In this document: positions 1-6,208 of the stretch, one piece after another | How the letters are laid out: every line of letters starts with the position of its first letter | Numbering within the stretch: the first letter of the stretch is position 1 | NCBI RefSeq assembly: GCF_024979315.1 | Contig: NZ_JANLCK010000008.1 | Location: forward strand, 62,001-126,000 | Reading direction: 5' to 3' | Length of the DNA: 64,000 nt | Origin: Herbiconiux oxytropis | GTDB taxonomy: Bacteria > Actinomycetota > Actinomycetes > Actinomycetales > Microbacteriaceae | Notes under the pieces: generated by a model | Database searches by the model: none | Told to the model about the DNA's origin: nothing | What the model saw: the letters and a program-made list of their open reading frames with translations, nothing else | Translations under genes and position numbers: made by a program

Positions 1-1
1 G

Positions 2-448
2 CTCGTCGCGATCCTCGGCACGGCGTTCTTCGCGCTCGGCGGTGCGCTCTCGATCATCCAGCTGCTGCAGACCCGTGGGGATGCGATGGGCCGGCTGAGC
101 GCGGCACTCAGGCTGCGGTTCCTCCGCACGCTGCCCGACGCCGACTCGCTCGAGCGACTCGCCTACCGGGTCAACATCGTGGGCTTCGTGTTCTGGACCT
201 TCACCCTCATCGCCGGCGCCATCTGGGCCGAGCGCGCTTGGGGCCGCTACTGGGGCTGGGACACCAAAGAGGTGTGGACCTTCATCATCTGGGTGATCTA
301 CGCGGGGTACATCCACGCACGGGCCACACGCGGGTGGCGCGGGTCGAGGTCGGCGTGGCTCGCGATCGTGGGTTTCGCGGCGGTGCTGTTCAACTTCGGC
401 GTGGTGAACGTGTTCTTCAAGGGACTGCACGCCTACTCGGGGCTGTAG
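2..448 (+). CDS. ccsB: Cytochrome c biogenesis protein CcsB/ResC, C-terminal part (5' end outside window)
   Basis: Only the last 148 residues are present; the frame is open from base 2, so the gene starts upstream of the window. The protein is a polytopic membrane component of the System II (Res/Ccs) haem delivery and ligation machinery for c-type cytochromes. The tryptophan-rich WWD motif is visible (WGRYWGWDTKEVW), followed by hydrophobic segments and the conserved end VNVFFKGLHAYSGL. It lies tail-to-tail with menC, with a hairpin between. Haem ligation next to menaquinone synthesis fits a respiratory chain neighbourhood. The family assignment is firm; ccsB and resC are naming conventions for the same protein. 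Confidence 0.93.
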   Translation, partial: LVAILGTAFFALGGALSIIQLLQTRGDAMGRLSAALRLRFLRTLPDADSLERLAYRVNIVGFVFWTFTLIAGAIWAERAWGRYWGWDTKEVWTFIIWVIYAGYIHARATRGWRGSRSAWLAIVGFAAVLFNFGVVNVFFKGLHAYSGL

Positions 449-498
449 ACCGCCGCCGGCTGTTCAGAACTGCAATCCTCCCGAGGACCGCGGCCTCT

Positions 499-516
499 GA
501 CGGCTCGGAAGCCGTC
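499..516. terminator. Hairpin between convergent ccsB and menC
   Basis: A perfect 7-bp stem GACGGCT / AGCCGTC closes a CGGA tetraloop in the 97-bp gap between two convergent genes. It can serve as a terminator in both directions. There is no long U-tract, only TTGCGGTTT downstream on the plus strand, so terminator function is inferred from position and stem stability. Confidence 0.5.
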
Positions 517-545
517 TGCGTTGCGGTTTCGAACCGGATCGCACG

Positions 546-1541
546 TCAGAGCAGAGCGTGCACGCGGGTGACTCGGTCGCGCCACCACTGTTCGCGGGCG
601 AGGGCCGGGCGCAGGCGCTCGAGCAGGCCGGCGTCGGGCACCGGCCGTTCGACCGTGATGCTGCCGCCTCGGGCGCGCAGGCTCCTGGCGGGTGCGACGA
701 CGTCGGTCTCGAAGAGGTCGACCGTGGCGAGCCCGCAGTCGTAGGGGAGTTCGGGGAGGGCCGCGGCGAGATGCGCGCCGAGGGCGATGCCCACCGAGCT
801 CTCGAGTGCCGAGGAGATCACGGCGGGGAGGCCGGCCTCCGCCACGACGGCGAGGGCGCGGCGGAGGCCGCCGAGCGGCTGGGCCTTCACCACGAGCAGG
901 TCGGCGGCGCCCGCACGGGCCACGGCGAGCGGATCGTCGGCCTTCCGCACGCTCTCGTCGGCGGCCACGGGGATGCCCAGGTAGCCGATGCGGCGGCGGA
1001 GCTCGGCGAGCTCGTCGACGCTCGCGCACGGCTGCTCGAGGTACTCGAGATCGAACTCCGCGAGGCGGTGCACGGCGTGCTCGGCCTCGTCGAGGTTCCA
1101 GCCGCCGTTGGCGTCGAGGCGGATGCGGCCCTCGGGGCCGACGAGTTCGCGCACGCGGGCGATCCGGTCGACGTCGTCAACGAGGGTCTGGCCGCGTTCG
1201 GCGACCTTGACCTTGACCGTGCGGCAGCCGTCGTAGTGCGCGAGCACGCGCTCGACGTCGGCGGCCGGCACGGCGGGCAGGGTCGCGTTCACGGGGATGC
1301 TCGTGCGGACGAGGGGCGGCGCTGGCCGCCAGCCGAACTCGAGGGCGGCACGGAGCCAGGCGGCCGACTCGACGTCGTCGTATTCCGGGAAGGGGGAGAA
1401 CTCGGTCCAGCCCTCGGGGCCCTCGATGAGGGCGAGCTCGCGCACGGTCTGGCCGCGGAAGCGGGTGTGCAGGGGGAGGGCGACCACGCGCATCCGCTCG
1501 AGGATGTCTGCCAGGGCGGGGTGTTCCTGTTCGTCCAGCAC
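546..1541 (-). CDS. menC: o-Succinylbenzoate synthase
   Basis: Dehydrates SHCHC to o-succinylbenzoate in menaquinone synthesis. It belongs to the enolase superfamily. The sequence shows TVKVKVAE (catalytic KxK region), RIRLDANGGW (first metal-ligand Asp), EYLEQPC (Glu ligand), AADESV (Asp ligand) and LLVVKAQPLGG (second catalytic Lys). I chose the GTG at 1541 (331 aa) because the residues before the internal ATG at 1493, PALADILERM, resemble the usual N-terminus of actinobacterial MenC (PALADIL followed by VVALP). The ATG start would give 315 aa. It is transcribed divergently from menB with an 84-bp gap. Confidence 0.9.
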   Translation of the reverse strand: MLDEQEHPALADILERMRVVALPLHTRFRGQTVRELALIEGPEGWTEFSPFPEYDDVESAAWLRAALEFGWRPAPPLVRTSIPVNATLPAVPAADVERVLAHYDGCRTVKVKVAERGQTLVDDVDRIARVRELVGPEGRIRLDANGGWNLDEAEHAVHRLAEFDLEYLEQPCASVDELAELRRRIGYLGIPVAADESVRKADDPLAVARAGAADLLVVKAQPLGGLRRALAVVAEAGLPAVISSALESSVGIALGAHLAAALPELPYDCGLATVDLFETDVVAPARSLRARGGSITVERPVPDAGLLERLRPALAREQWWRDRVTRVHALL

Positions 1542-1613
1542 TCCACAAGTGTCGTCCCGCTCACACCCATCCACAATCCCGCCCCCCGACGTGGGCCGGA
1601 TCGGCCGGGCGCG

Positions 1614-1619
1614 TAACCT
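1614..1619 (+). promoter_or_regulatory. -10 box of a probable leaderless menB promoter
   Basis: TAACCT lies exactly 6 nt before the menB ATG and no Shine-Dalgarno sequence is visible. Transcription would then begin at or next to the start codon. The same geometry recurs at many genes in the window. Confidence 0.55.
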
Positions 1620-1625
1620 TGCAGC

Positions 1626-2543
1626 ATGAGCGATCGCACCACCGTCTCCGACATCTTCGACCCCTCCGAGTGGGTCGTCGCGCCCGGTTCCGAGGGCTTC
1701 ACCGACATCACGTACCACCTCGACACGGCGGGTCAGGTGGCGCGCATCGCGTTCGACCGGCCGGAGGTTCGGAACGCCTTCCGACCCAAGACGGTCGACG
1801 AGCTCTACTCGGCGCTCGACGACGCGCGGCAGAACCCGCGCGTGGGGGCGGTCCTCCTCACGGGCAACGGTCCGAGCCCGCGCGACGGCGGGTGGGCGTT
1901 CTGCAGCGGGGGAGACCAGCGCATCCGTGGCCGCGACGGCTACAAGTACTCCGAAGAGGAGACCGCGGCGGGCATCGATCCGGCGCGGGCCGGGCGCCTG
2001 CACATCCTCGAGGTGCAGCGGCTCATCCGCTTCATGCCCAAGGTCGTCATCGCGGTCGTGCCCGGTTGGGCGGCCGGGGGCGGGCACTCGCTGCACGCCG
2101 TCTGCGACCTCACCATCGCGTCGGCCGAGCACGGTCGCTTCAAGCAGACGGATGCGGATGTCGGTTCGTTCGACGCAGGCTACGGCAGCGCCTACTACGC
2201 CAAGCAGATCGGGCAGAAGTTCGCGCGCGAGGTCTTCTTCCTGGCTGAGGAGTACAGCTCGCAGCGGGCCTACGAGATGGGGGCGGTCAACAAGGTGGTG
2301 CCGCACGCCGAGCTCGAGGCCGAGGCGCTGCGCTGGGCACGCATCGTGCTCGGCAAGTCGCCCACGGCGATCCGCATGCTGAAGTACGCGTTCAACGCGG
2401 TCGACGACGGCCTCGTGGGTCAGCAGATCTTCGCGGGCGAGGCCACCCGCCTCGCCTACGCCAGCGACGAGGCGGTCGAGGGCCGCGACTCCTTCCTCGA
2501 GAAGCGGAATCCCGACTGGTCGGGCTTTCCGTACCACTTCTGA
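1626..2543 (+). CDS. menB: 1,4-Dihydroxy-2-naphthoyl-CoA synthase
   Basis: Closes the naphthoquinone ring by converting o-succinylbenzoyl-CoA to DHNA-CoA. It is a 305-residue crotonase-fold enzyme. Visible family features are RPEVRNAFRPKT near residue 45, the oxyanion-hole segments FCSGGDQ and GWAAGGGHSLHAVCDL, DADVGSFDAGYGS with the conserved Asp region, and the C-terminal end RNPDWSGFPYHF typical of MenB. The ATG start is preceded by a -10 box rather than a ribosome binding site. The stop codon overlaps the ATG of a small reading frame as TGATG. menE follows 226 bp downstream on the same strand. Confidence 0.97.
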   Translation: MSDRTTVSDIFDPSEWVVAPGSEGFTDITYHLDTAGQVARIAFDRPEVRNAFRPKTVDELYSALDDARQNPRVGAVLLTGNGPSPRDGGWAFCSGGDQRIRGRDGYKYSEEETAAGIDPARAGRLHILEVQRLIRFMPKVVIAVVPGWAAGGGHSLHAVCDLTIASAEHGRFKQTDADVGSFDAGYGSAYYAKQIGQKFAREVFFLAEEYSSQRAYEMGAVNKVVPHAELEAEALRWARIVLGKSPTAIRMLKYAFNAVDDGLVGQQIFAGEATRLAYASDEAVEGRDSFLEKRNPDWSGFPYHF

Positions 2544-2773
2544 TGCGTGCGGCGAGCGCGGTGCGCGGGGCCGGCGGCGCGGTGGTGTCTGCGGGGGCCG
2601 TGGTTGCGGCGCGGGTGATCGGCGTGCCGGCCGGGGGCGGTGCTGCGGCGCAGGAGGAGCGAGTCACCGCGGCCGATGCGCGGTGGGTGGCGGATGCGGC
2701 GCAGGTGGTGCGCGTGGCTGCGGTGCGGGCGACGCGGGTGCGGGCAGCGACGATGGCTGGGGCGGCGGGGTGA
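2543..2773 (+). CDS. Doubtful 76-aa reading frame bridging menB and menE
   Basis: The frame starts at an ATG that overlaps the menB stop (TGATG) and ends at a TGA that overlaps the proposed menE GTG start (GTGA). Its third codon positions are GC-rich, as in coding DNA here. However, the product is almost entirely Ala, Arg, Val and Gly, with no recognisable domain, and the underlying DNA is repetitive (GCGGGTGCGGGC-like). It may be a coupling frame that delivers ribosomes to menE, or simply a GC-rich spacer with no stop codons. I do not recognise any family. Confidence 0.2.
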   Translation: MRAASAVRGAGGAVVSAGAVVAARVIGVPAGGGAAAQEERVTAADARWVADAAQVVRVAAVRATRVRAATMAGAAG

Positions 2774-4176
2774 CTCGCGCGCTCGAGGTCATCGACGGGT
2801 CGGACGCTGCGGTGGTCGAGCGGGAGCTGCGGCGGGCGCTGGGCAACGACGGGTCCGCGATCCTGCCGCGGGAGGGCGTGCGAGGGCTGGGAGATCCCGC
2901 GGTCGCGGGTCCGGTGCTGCCGACGGAGGTGCCGAAACGGGTGTCGCTCGTGATCGAGACCTCGGGCTCGTCGGGGCTGCCCAAGCGCGTGGCGCTCAGC
3001 TCCGACGCGCTGCTGGCCTCCGCGGCCGCCACCGAGGCAGCCCTCGGCGGGCCGGGGCAGTGGCTGCTCGCTCTTCCCACGCATTACATCGCGGGGGTGC
3101 AGGTGCTCGTGCGGTCGATCGTGGCCGGCATCGCCCCGGTCGTGCACCCGCGCGGTCACTTCTCGGCCGAGACCTTCGCCGATCTCGCCGAGCAGCTCCA
3201 GGCGCCGCTGCGCTTCACATCGCTCGTGCCAGCCCAGCTCGTGCGACTCGTCGAGGCGTCGGAGGCCGACCCGCGCATCCGTGCCGCTGCCGCCCGCTTC
3301 GATGCCGTGCTCGTGGGCGGACAGGCGCTGCCCGACCTGCTGGCCGAGCGCGCGTCGGGACTCGGCATCCGCGTGGTGCGCACGTACGGATCGAGCGAGA
3401 CGGCGGGCGGGTGCGTCTACGACGGCATCCCCATCGGGCGGGCCTCGGCGCGGGTGGTCGACGGGGAGCTGGAGCTCGCGGGGCCCATGCTCGCCGAGGG
3501 GTATCTGGGAGACGACGAGCTCACGGCCGATCGCTTCCGCGTGGCCGACGGCACGCGGTGGTACCGCACGGCTGACAGCGGAACCGTGGTCGACGGCGTC
3601 GTGCGGGTGACCGGCCGGGTCGACAACGTCATCATCTCGGGAGGCGTCAAGGTCTCGCTCGATCGGGTCGAGCGACTCGTGCAGAGCGTTCCGGGCTTCG
3701 AGCAGGCCGTCGTGGTGCCGCGTGCCAGTGAGCGCTGGGGGCAGGTGAGCGAACTCGTCGTGGAGGAGGGCGCGAGCGGCACGACGGGCCAGGGCAGCGC
3801 GGTGGACGGCAGTTCGGTGAACGGCAGTTCGGTGAACGGCAGTTCGGCGGAGGCCAGTTCGGCGGGGGGCAGTGCATCGGAGGGCCGTGCGGCGGAGGGC
3901 AGTGCGGCGGAGGCCAGCGCGGCAGAGGGCAGTGCGGCGGAAACCAGCGCGGCAGAGGGCAGTGCGGCGGGCGGTGGCGGCGAGCGCGTCCCGGGCGGAC
4001 TGGGTGTGCGGGGCCCCGACAGCGCGCTCGAGCGGGTGCGGGCGGTGGTGATCGAGGCCGCGGGCCGTCCGGCTGCTCCGGCGGGGCTCACCCTCGTGCG
4101 GTCGCTCCCGCGCCTGGCCTCCGGAAAGCCCGACCGCGCAGCGTTGGCCGAGTGGTTCGCGACCCCGCGGCCCTGA
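2770..4176 (+). CDS. menE: o-Succinylbenzoate-CoA ligase with a pentapeptide-repeat insert
   Basis: Activates o-succinylbenzoate with ATP and CoA, supplying the MenB substrate. It is an ANL-superfamily adenylating enzyme. The P-loop-like ETSGSSGLPKRVALS, the motif RTYGSSETAGGCVYDG, YRTADSGTVVDG, VTGRVDNVIISGGVKVSL and the C-terminal catalytic lysine segment LASGKPDRAAL (Lys about residue 453) are all visible. At 468 aa it is longer than the compact actinobacterial enzymes. The excess comes from twelve tandem 5-residue units (residues 342-401) inserted in the small C-terminal domain. The start is taken as GTG 2770, where similarity begins; an in-frame upstream extension is Gly/Ala-rich and unlikely. 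Confidence 0.9.
   Translation: MTRALEVIDGSDAAVVERELRRALGNDGSAILPREGVRGLGDPAVAGPVLPTEVPKRVSLVIETSGSSGLPKRVALSSDALLASAAATEAALGGPGQWLLALPTHYIAGVQVLVRSIVAGIAPVVHPRGHFSAETFADLAEQLQAPLRFTSLVPAQLVRLVEASEADPRIRAAAARFDAVLVGGQALPDLLAERASGLGIRVVRTYGSSETAGGCVYDGIPIGRASARVVDGELELAGPMLAEGYLGDDELTADRFRVADGTRWYRTADSGTVVDGVVRVTGRVDNVIISGGVKVSLDRVERLVQSVPGFEQAVVVPRASERWGQVSELVVEEGASGTTGQGSAVDGSSVNGSSVNGSSAEASSAGGSASEGRAAEGSAAEASAAEGSAAETSAAEGSAAGGGGERVPGGLGVRGPDSALERVRAVVIEAAGRPAAPAGLTLVRSLPRLASGKPDRAALAEWFATPRP
3793..3972 (+). repeat. Twelve 15-bp tandem repeats inside menE
   Basis: A 15-bp unit of the form GGCAGTKCGGYGRAN is repeated twelve times in frame. The encoded pentapeptides are GSAVD, GSSVN (twice), GSSAE, ASSAG, GSASE, GRAAE, GSAAE, ASAAE, GSAAE, TSAAE and GSAAG. 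The period preserves the reading frame, so copy number can change without breaking menE. The peptide should be a flexible, low-complexity linker. Confidence 0.9.
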
Positions 4177-4243
4177 GCGGCCGCCGGAGGGGCCCGGTGG
4201 GCGGCGGTCGGCGGAAACGACGGAAGAACCTACTCTTGGGAGC

Positions 4244-4288
4244 GAACGACGGAGCCTCCACCGCGCTGGCCCGAAGACTCCTTCGTTC
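4244..4288 (+). other. Long inverted repeat in the menE-menA gap
   Basis: GAACGACGGAG (4244-4254) pairs with CTCCTTCGTTC (4278-4288) with one mismatch around a 23-nt loop. A TACTCT hexamer at 4231-4236 could be a -10 box for a transcript carrying this hairpin as leader. The inverted repeat is seen directly; whether it is an RNA hairpin, an operator or a terminator for menE is unknown. Confidence 0.4.
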
Positions 4289-4344
4289 CCGCCGTGAACC
4301 GGCGTGCAGGGGAGCGCCCCCATCCCCACCCCAGCCCACGCGAA

Positions 4345-4350
4345 TAGAAT
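4345..4350 (+). promoter_or_regulatory. -10 box of a probable leaderless menA promoter
   Basis: TAGAAT lies 7 nt upstream of the menA ATG at 4358. There is no Shine-Dalgarno sequence between them, so the message probably starts at the ATG. Confidence 0.55.
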
Positions 4351-4357
4351 CAGGCCG

Positions 4358-5362
4358 ATGTCCACCAGCAAGAAGAAGCGACCCCGCGGCAACCCCGCGC
4401 GATCCGGCAACCCCGCCCGCGCGCACCGAGTGGCGGACGGCGGCGGCGGCACCACGGTCGATGGCCGCCCGGCCACACCGCCGGCCGGTCCCCGCACGCC
4501 GGCGGCCGCCTGGATAGCCGGTGCGCGCCTGCGCACCCTCACGCTCTCCATCGCGCCCGTCGCGCTCGGCACCGGCGCGGCCGCCGTGATGACCGACATC
4601 GACCTCCCCCTCGTGCTCCTGTGCCTCGCCGTCTCGGTGCTCCTGCAGATCGGCGTGAACTACGCCAACGACTACTCCGACGGCATCCGCGGCACCGACG
4701 ACCACCGCGTCGGTCCGCCCCGCCTCACCGGATCCGGTCTCGTCCCGGCCAGGCGAGTGCTCACCGCCGCCCTCGTGTTCTTCGGGCTGGCCGCCGTGGC
4801 AGGCCTCGCCATCACGGTCATCACGGGCCACTGGTGGCTCCTGGCCGTCGGGGCCGTCGCGATCGCCGCGGGCTGGTTCTACACCGGCGGCAAGCATCCG
4901 TACGGCTACTACGCGCTCGGCGAGGTCTTCGTCTTCATCTTCTTCGGACTCGTGGCGACCGGGGGCACGACGTTCATCCTGGCAGGAGACATCAGCACCG
5001 AGAGCTGGCTCTCCGGAGTCGCGATCGGGCTGATCGCGTGCGCGGTGCTGATGGCCAACAACATCCGGGACATCGATCAGGACAAGCTCGCCAAGAAGCG
5101 CACCCTCTCGGTGCTGATCGGCCGCACCGCCTCCCGCGTGGTCTACGTGGTCTACCTCGTGCTGGCCTACGCGATCCTGTGGTTCTTCGGGCTGCTCTAC
5201 CCGCTTGCGCCCCTCGTGTTCTTCACGCTGCTCATCACCGTGCCGGCCTCGATCATCATGATCACGGCCAGGAAGCCGCGCGAGTTCGTGACCGTGCTGC
5301 AGCTGACGAGCCTGTTCGGACTGCTCTACGGGATCGGCCTCGGGCTGGCCTTCGCGTTCTGA
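4358..5362 (+). CDS. menA: 1,4-Dihydroxy-2-naphthoate polyprenyltransferase
   Basis: Attaches the polyprenyl side chain to DHNA at the membrane, giving demethylmenaquinone. It is a 334-residue UbiA-superfamily protein. The first Asp-rich motif NYANDYSDGIRGTDD (prenyl-diphosphate and Mg binding) and the second motif NNIRDIDQDKLAKKRT are clear, and about eight or nine hydrophobic segments follow a basic N-terminus of about 45 residues. The ATG at 4358 was chosen because it follows a TAGAAT -10 box at leaderless spacing and opens with MSTSKKKRPRG. An upstream in-frame extension has no support. Confidence 0.95.
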   Translation: MSTSKKKRPRGNPARSGNPARAHRVADGGGGTTVDGRPATPPAGPRTPAAAWIAGARLRTLTLSIAPVALGTGAAAVMTDIDLPLVLLCLAVSVLLQIGVNYANDYSDGIRGTDDHRVGPPRLTGSGLVPARRVLTAALVFFGLAAVAGLAITVITGHWWLLAVGAVAIAAGWFYTGGKHPYGYYALGEVFVFIFFGLVATGGTTFILAGDISTESWLSGVAIGLIACAVLMANNIRDIDQDKLAKKRTLSVLIGRTASRVVYVVYLVLAYAILWFFGLLYPLAPLVFFTLLITVPASIIMITARKPREFVTVLQLTSLFGLLYGIGLGLAFAF

Positions 5363-5416
5363 GCCTGTGCGCCGGCGGCCGCGGCGGTGCCGGCGGGCGC
5401 GGCGCCGTGGGCGGGG

Positions 5417-5707
5417 TCAGCGCTCGGTGCGGTCGACGGCCGAGTCCTCCACGTCCTCGTCCTCCGACACGGCGGCAGGCTTGGCGTTCCGCGCCTGACC
5501 GCGATTCTCCCGGGCGGCGTAGAGCGAGCGCGAGGCCTCGTCACGGGGCTTCCGCAGCACGATGATCGAGATGCAGAGCGAGATGAGAGCGGCGATCACG
5601 GCGGCGAGCCAGGGGGTGATCTGCAGCAGCAGGAGGATCGCGAGGACGCCGGCGAAGATGCCCACACGGATGAGGGTGTACACGAGCCAGGTGCGTCCAG
5701 GATTCAC
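5417..5707 (-). CDS. DUF4229 small membrane protein
   Basis: A 96-residue protein with two adjacent hydrophobic segments (about residues 7-27 and 33-52), then a basic stretch and an acidic tail ending DAVDRTER. The arrangement matches DUF4229, a short actinobacterial family found beside menA and menD; its function is unknown. GTG 5707 is chosen because TAGACT lies 7 nt upstream on the minus strand, as at other leaderless genes. It is convergent with menA, with a 54-bp gap. Confidence 0.75.
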   Translation of the reverse strand: MNPGRTWLVYTLIRVGIFAGVLAILLLLQITPWLAAVIAALISLCISIIVLRKPRDEASRSLYAARENRGQARNAKPAAVSEDEDVEDSAVDRTER

Positions 5708-5714
5708 ACCGTCG

Positions 5715-5720
5715 AGTCTA
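5715..5720 (-). promoter_or_regulatory. -10 box of the DUF4229 gene
   Basis: TAGACT on the minus strand, 7 nt ahead of the GTG start at 5707, consistent with a leaderless transcript. Confidence 0.5.
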
Positions 5721-5845
5721 AAGCGTGCATCCTGATGGCCCGCCGAGCCGCTGCGGGAGGGGAGCACCTGGCCAGGCTCGGGACGCCGCAGATCCCGGTC
5801 AGGTCACGGTCGTGGAACACGCAGTCGGCTCCCGGATGGCGGGGG

Positions 5846-5851
5846 TACGCT
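5846..5851 (+). promoter_or_regulatory. -10 box of the PLDc_N gene
   Basis: TACGCT ends 6 nt before the ATG at 5858 with no ribosome binding site, consistent with leaderless expression of the PLDc_N-menD pair. Confidence 0.5.
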
Positions 5852-5857
5852 TACGGC

Positions 5858-6208
5858 ATGGCCCGCGTACTCCTCGCTCTCGTCATCGTCGTCGTGGCGT
5901 TCACCGTCTACGCGCTCGTCGATTGCCTGATGCTGCCGAAGGCGCGCGTGAAGGCTCTTCCGCGCGTGGCGTGGGTGTTCATCATCATCCTGTTCACCCC
6001 GATCGGCGGCATCCTGTGGCTCGTCTTCGGGCGGGCCCGACGCACCACGTCCCCGACCATGCGCGCCATGGGTCCGGATGACGATCCCGATTTCCTCGGG
6101 ACCATCCGCATGGTCCCCGATCCGACCGAAGATGAGCGCATCCGCGAGCTCGAGAAGCGTCTGGCCGAGACCGACGACGAGACGGACAACGGCAGAACCG
6201 ACCGGTGA
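5858..6208 (+). CDS. PLDc_N-type small membrane protein upstream of menD
   Basis: A 116-residue protein with two transmembrane segments (about residues 4-24 and 39-59). The second contains PRVAWVFIIILFTPIGGILWLVFGR, which matches the phospholipase D N-terminal-like (PLDc_N) domain. The catalytic HKD parts of phospholipase D are absent. The C-terminus is charged and predicted cytosolic. Its stop overlaps the menD start (GTGA), so the two genes are translationally coupled. Its role is unknown. Confidence 0.8.
   Translation: MARVLLALVIVVVAFTVYALVDCLMLPKARVKALPRVAWVFIIILFTPIGGILWLVFGRARRTTSPTMRAMGPDDDPDFLGTIRMVPDPTEDERIRELEKRLAETDDETDNGRTDR

Noticed and set aside
546-2537. Very long minus-strand open frame across menC and the complement of menB
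   Set aside because: Only 546-1541 has homology (MenC). The upstream extension is the antisense of menB, a common effect of high GC.
2392-4599. Long minus-strand open frame opposite menE
   Set aside because: Its translation is Arg/His/Pro-rich low complexity with no domain; menE on the plus strand has clear family motifs.
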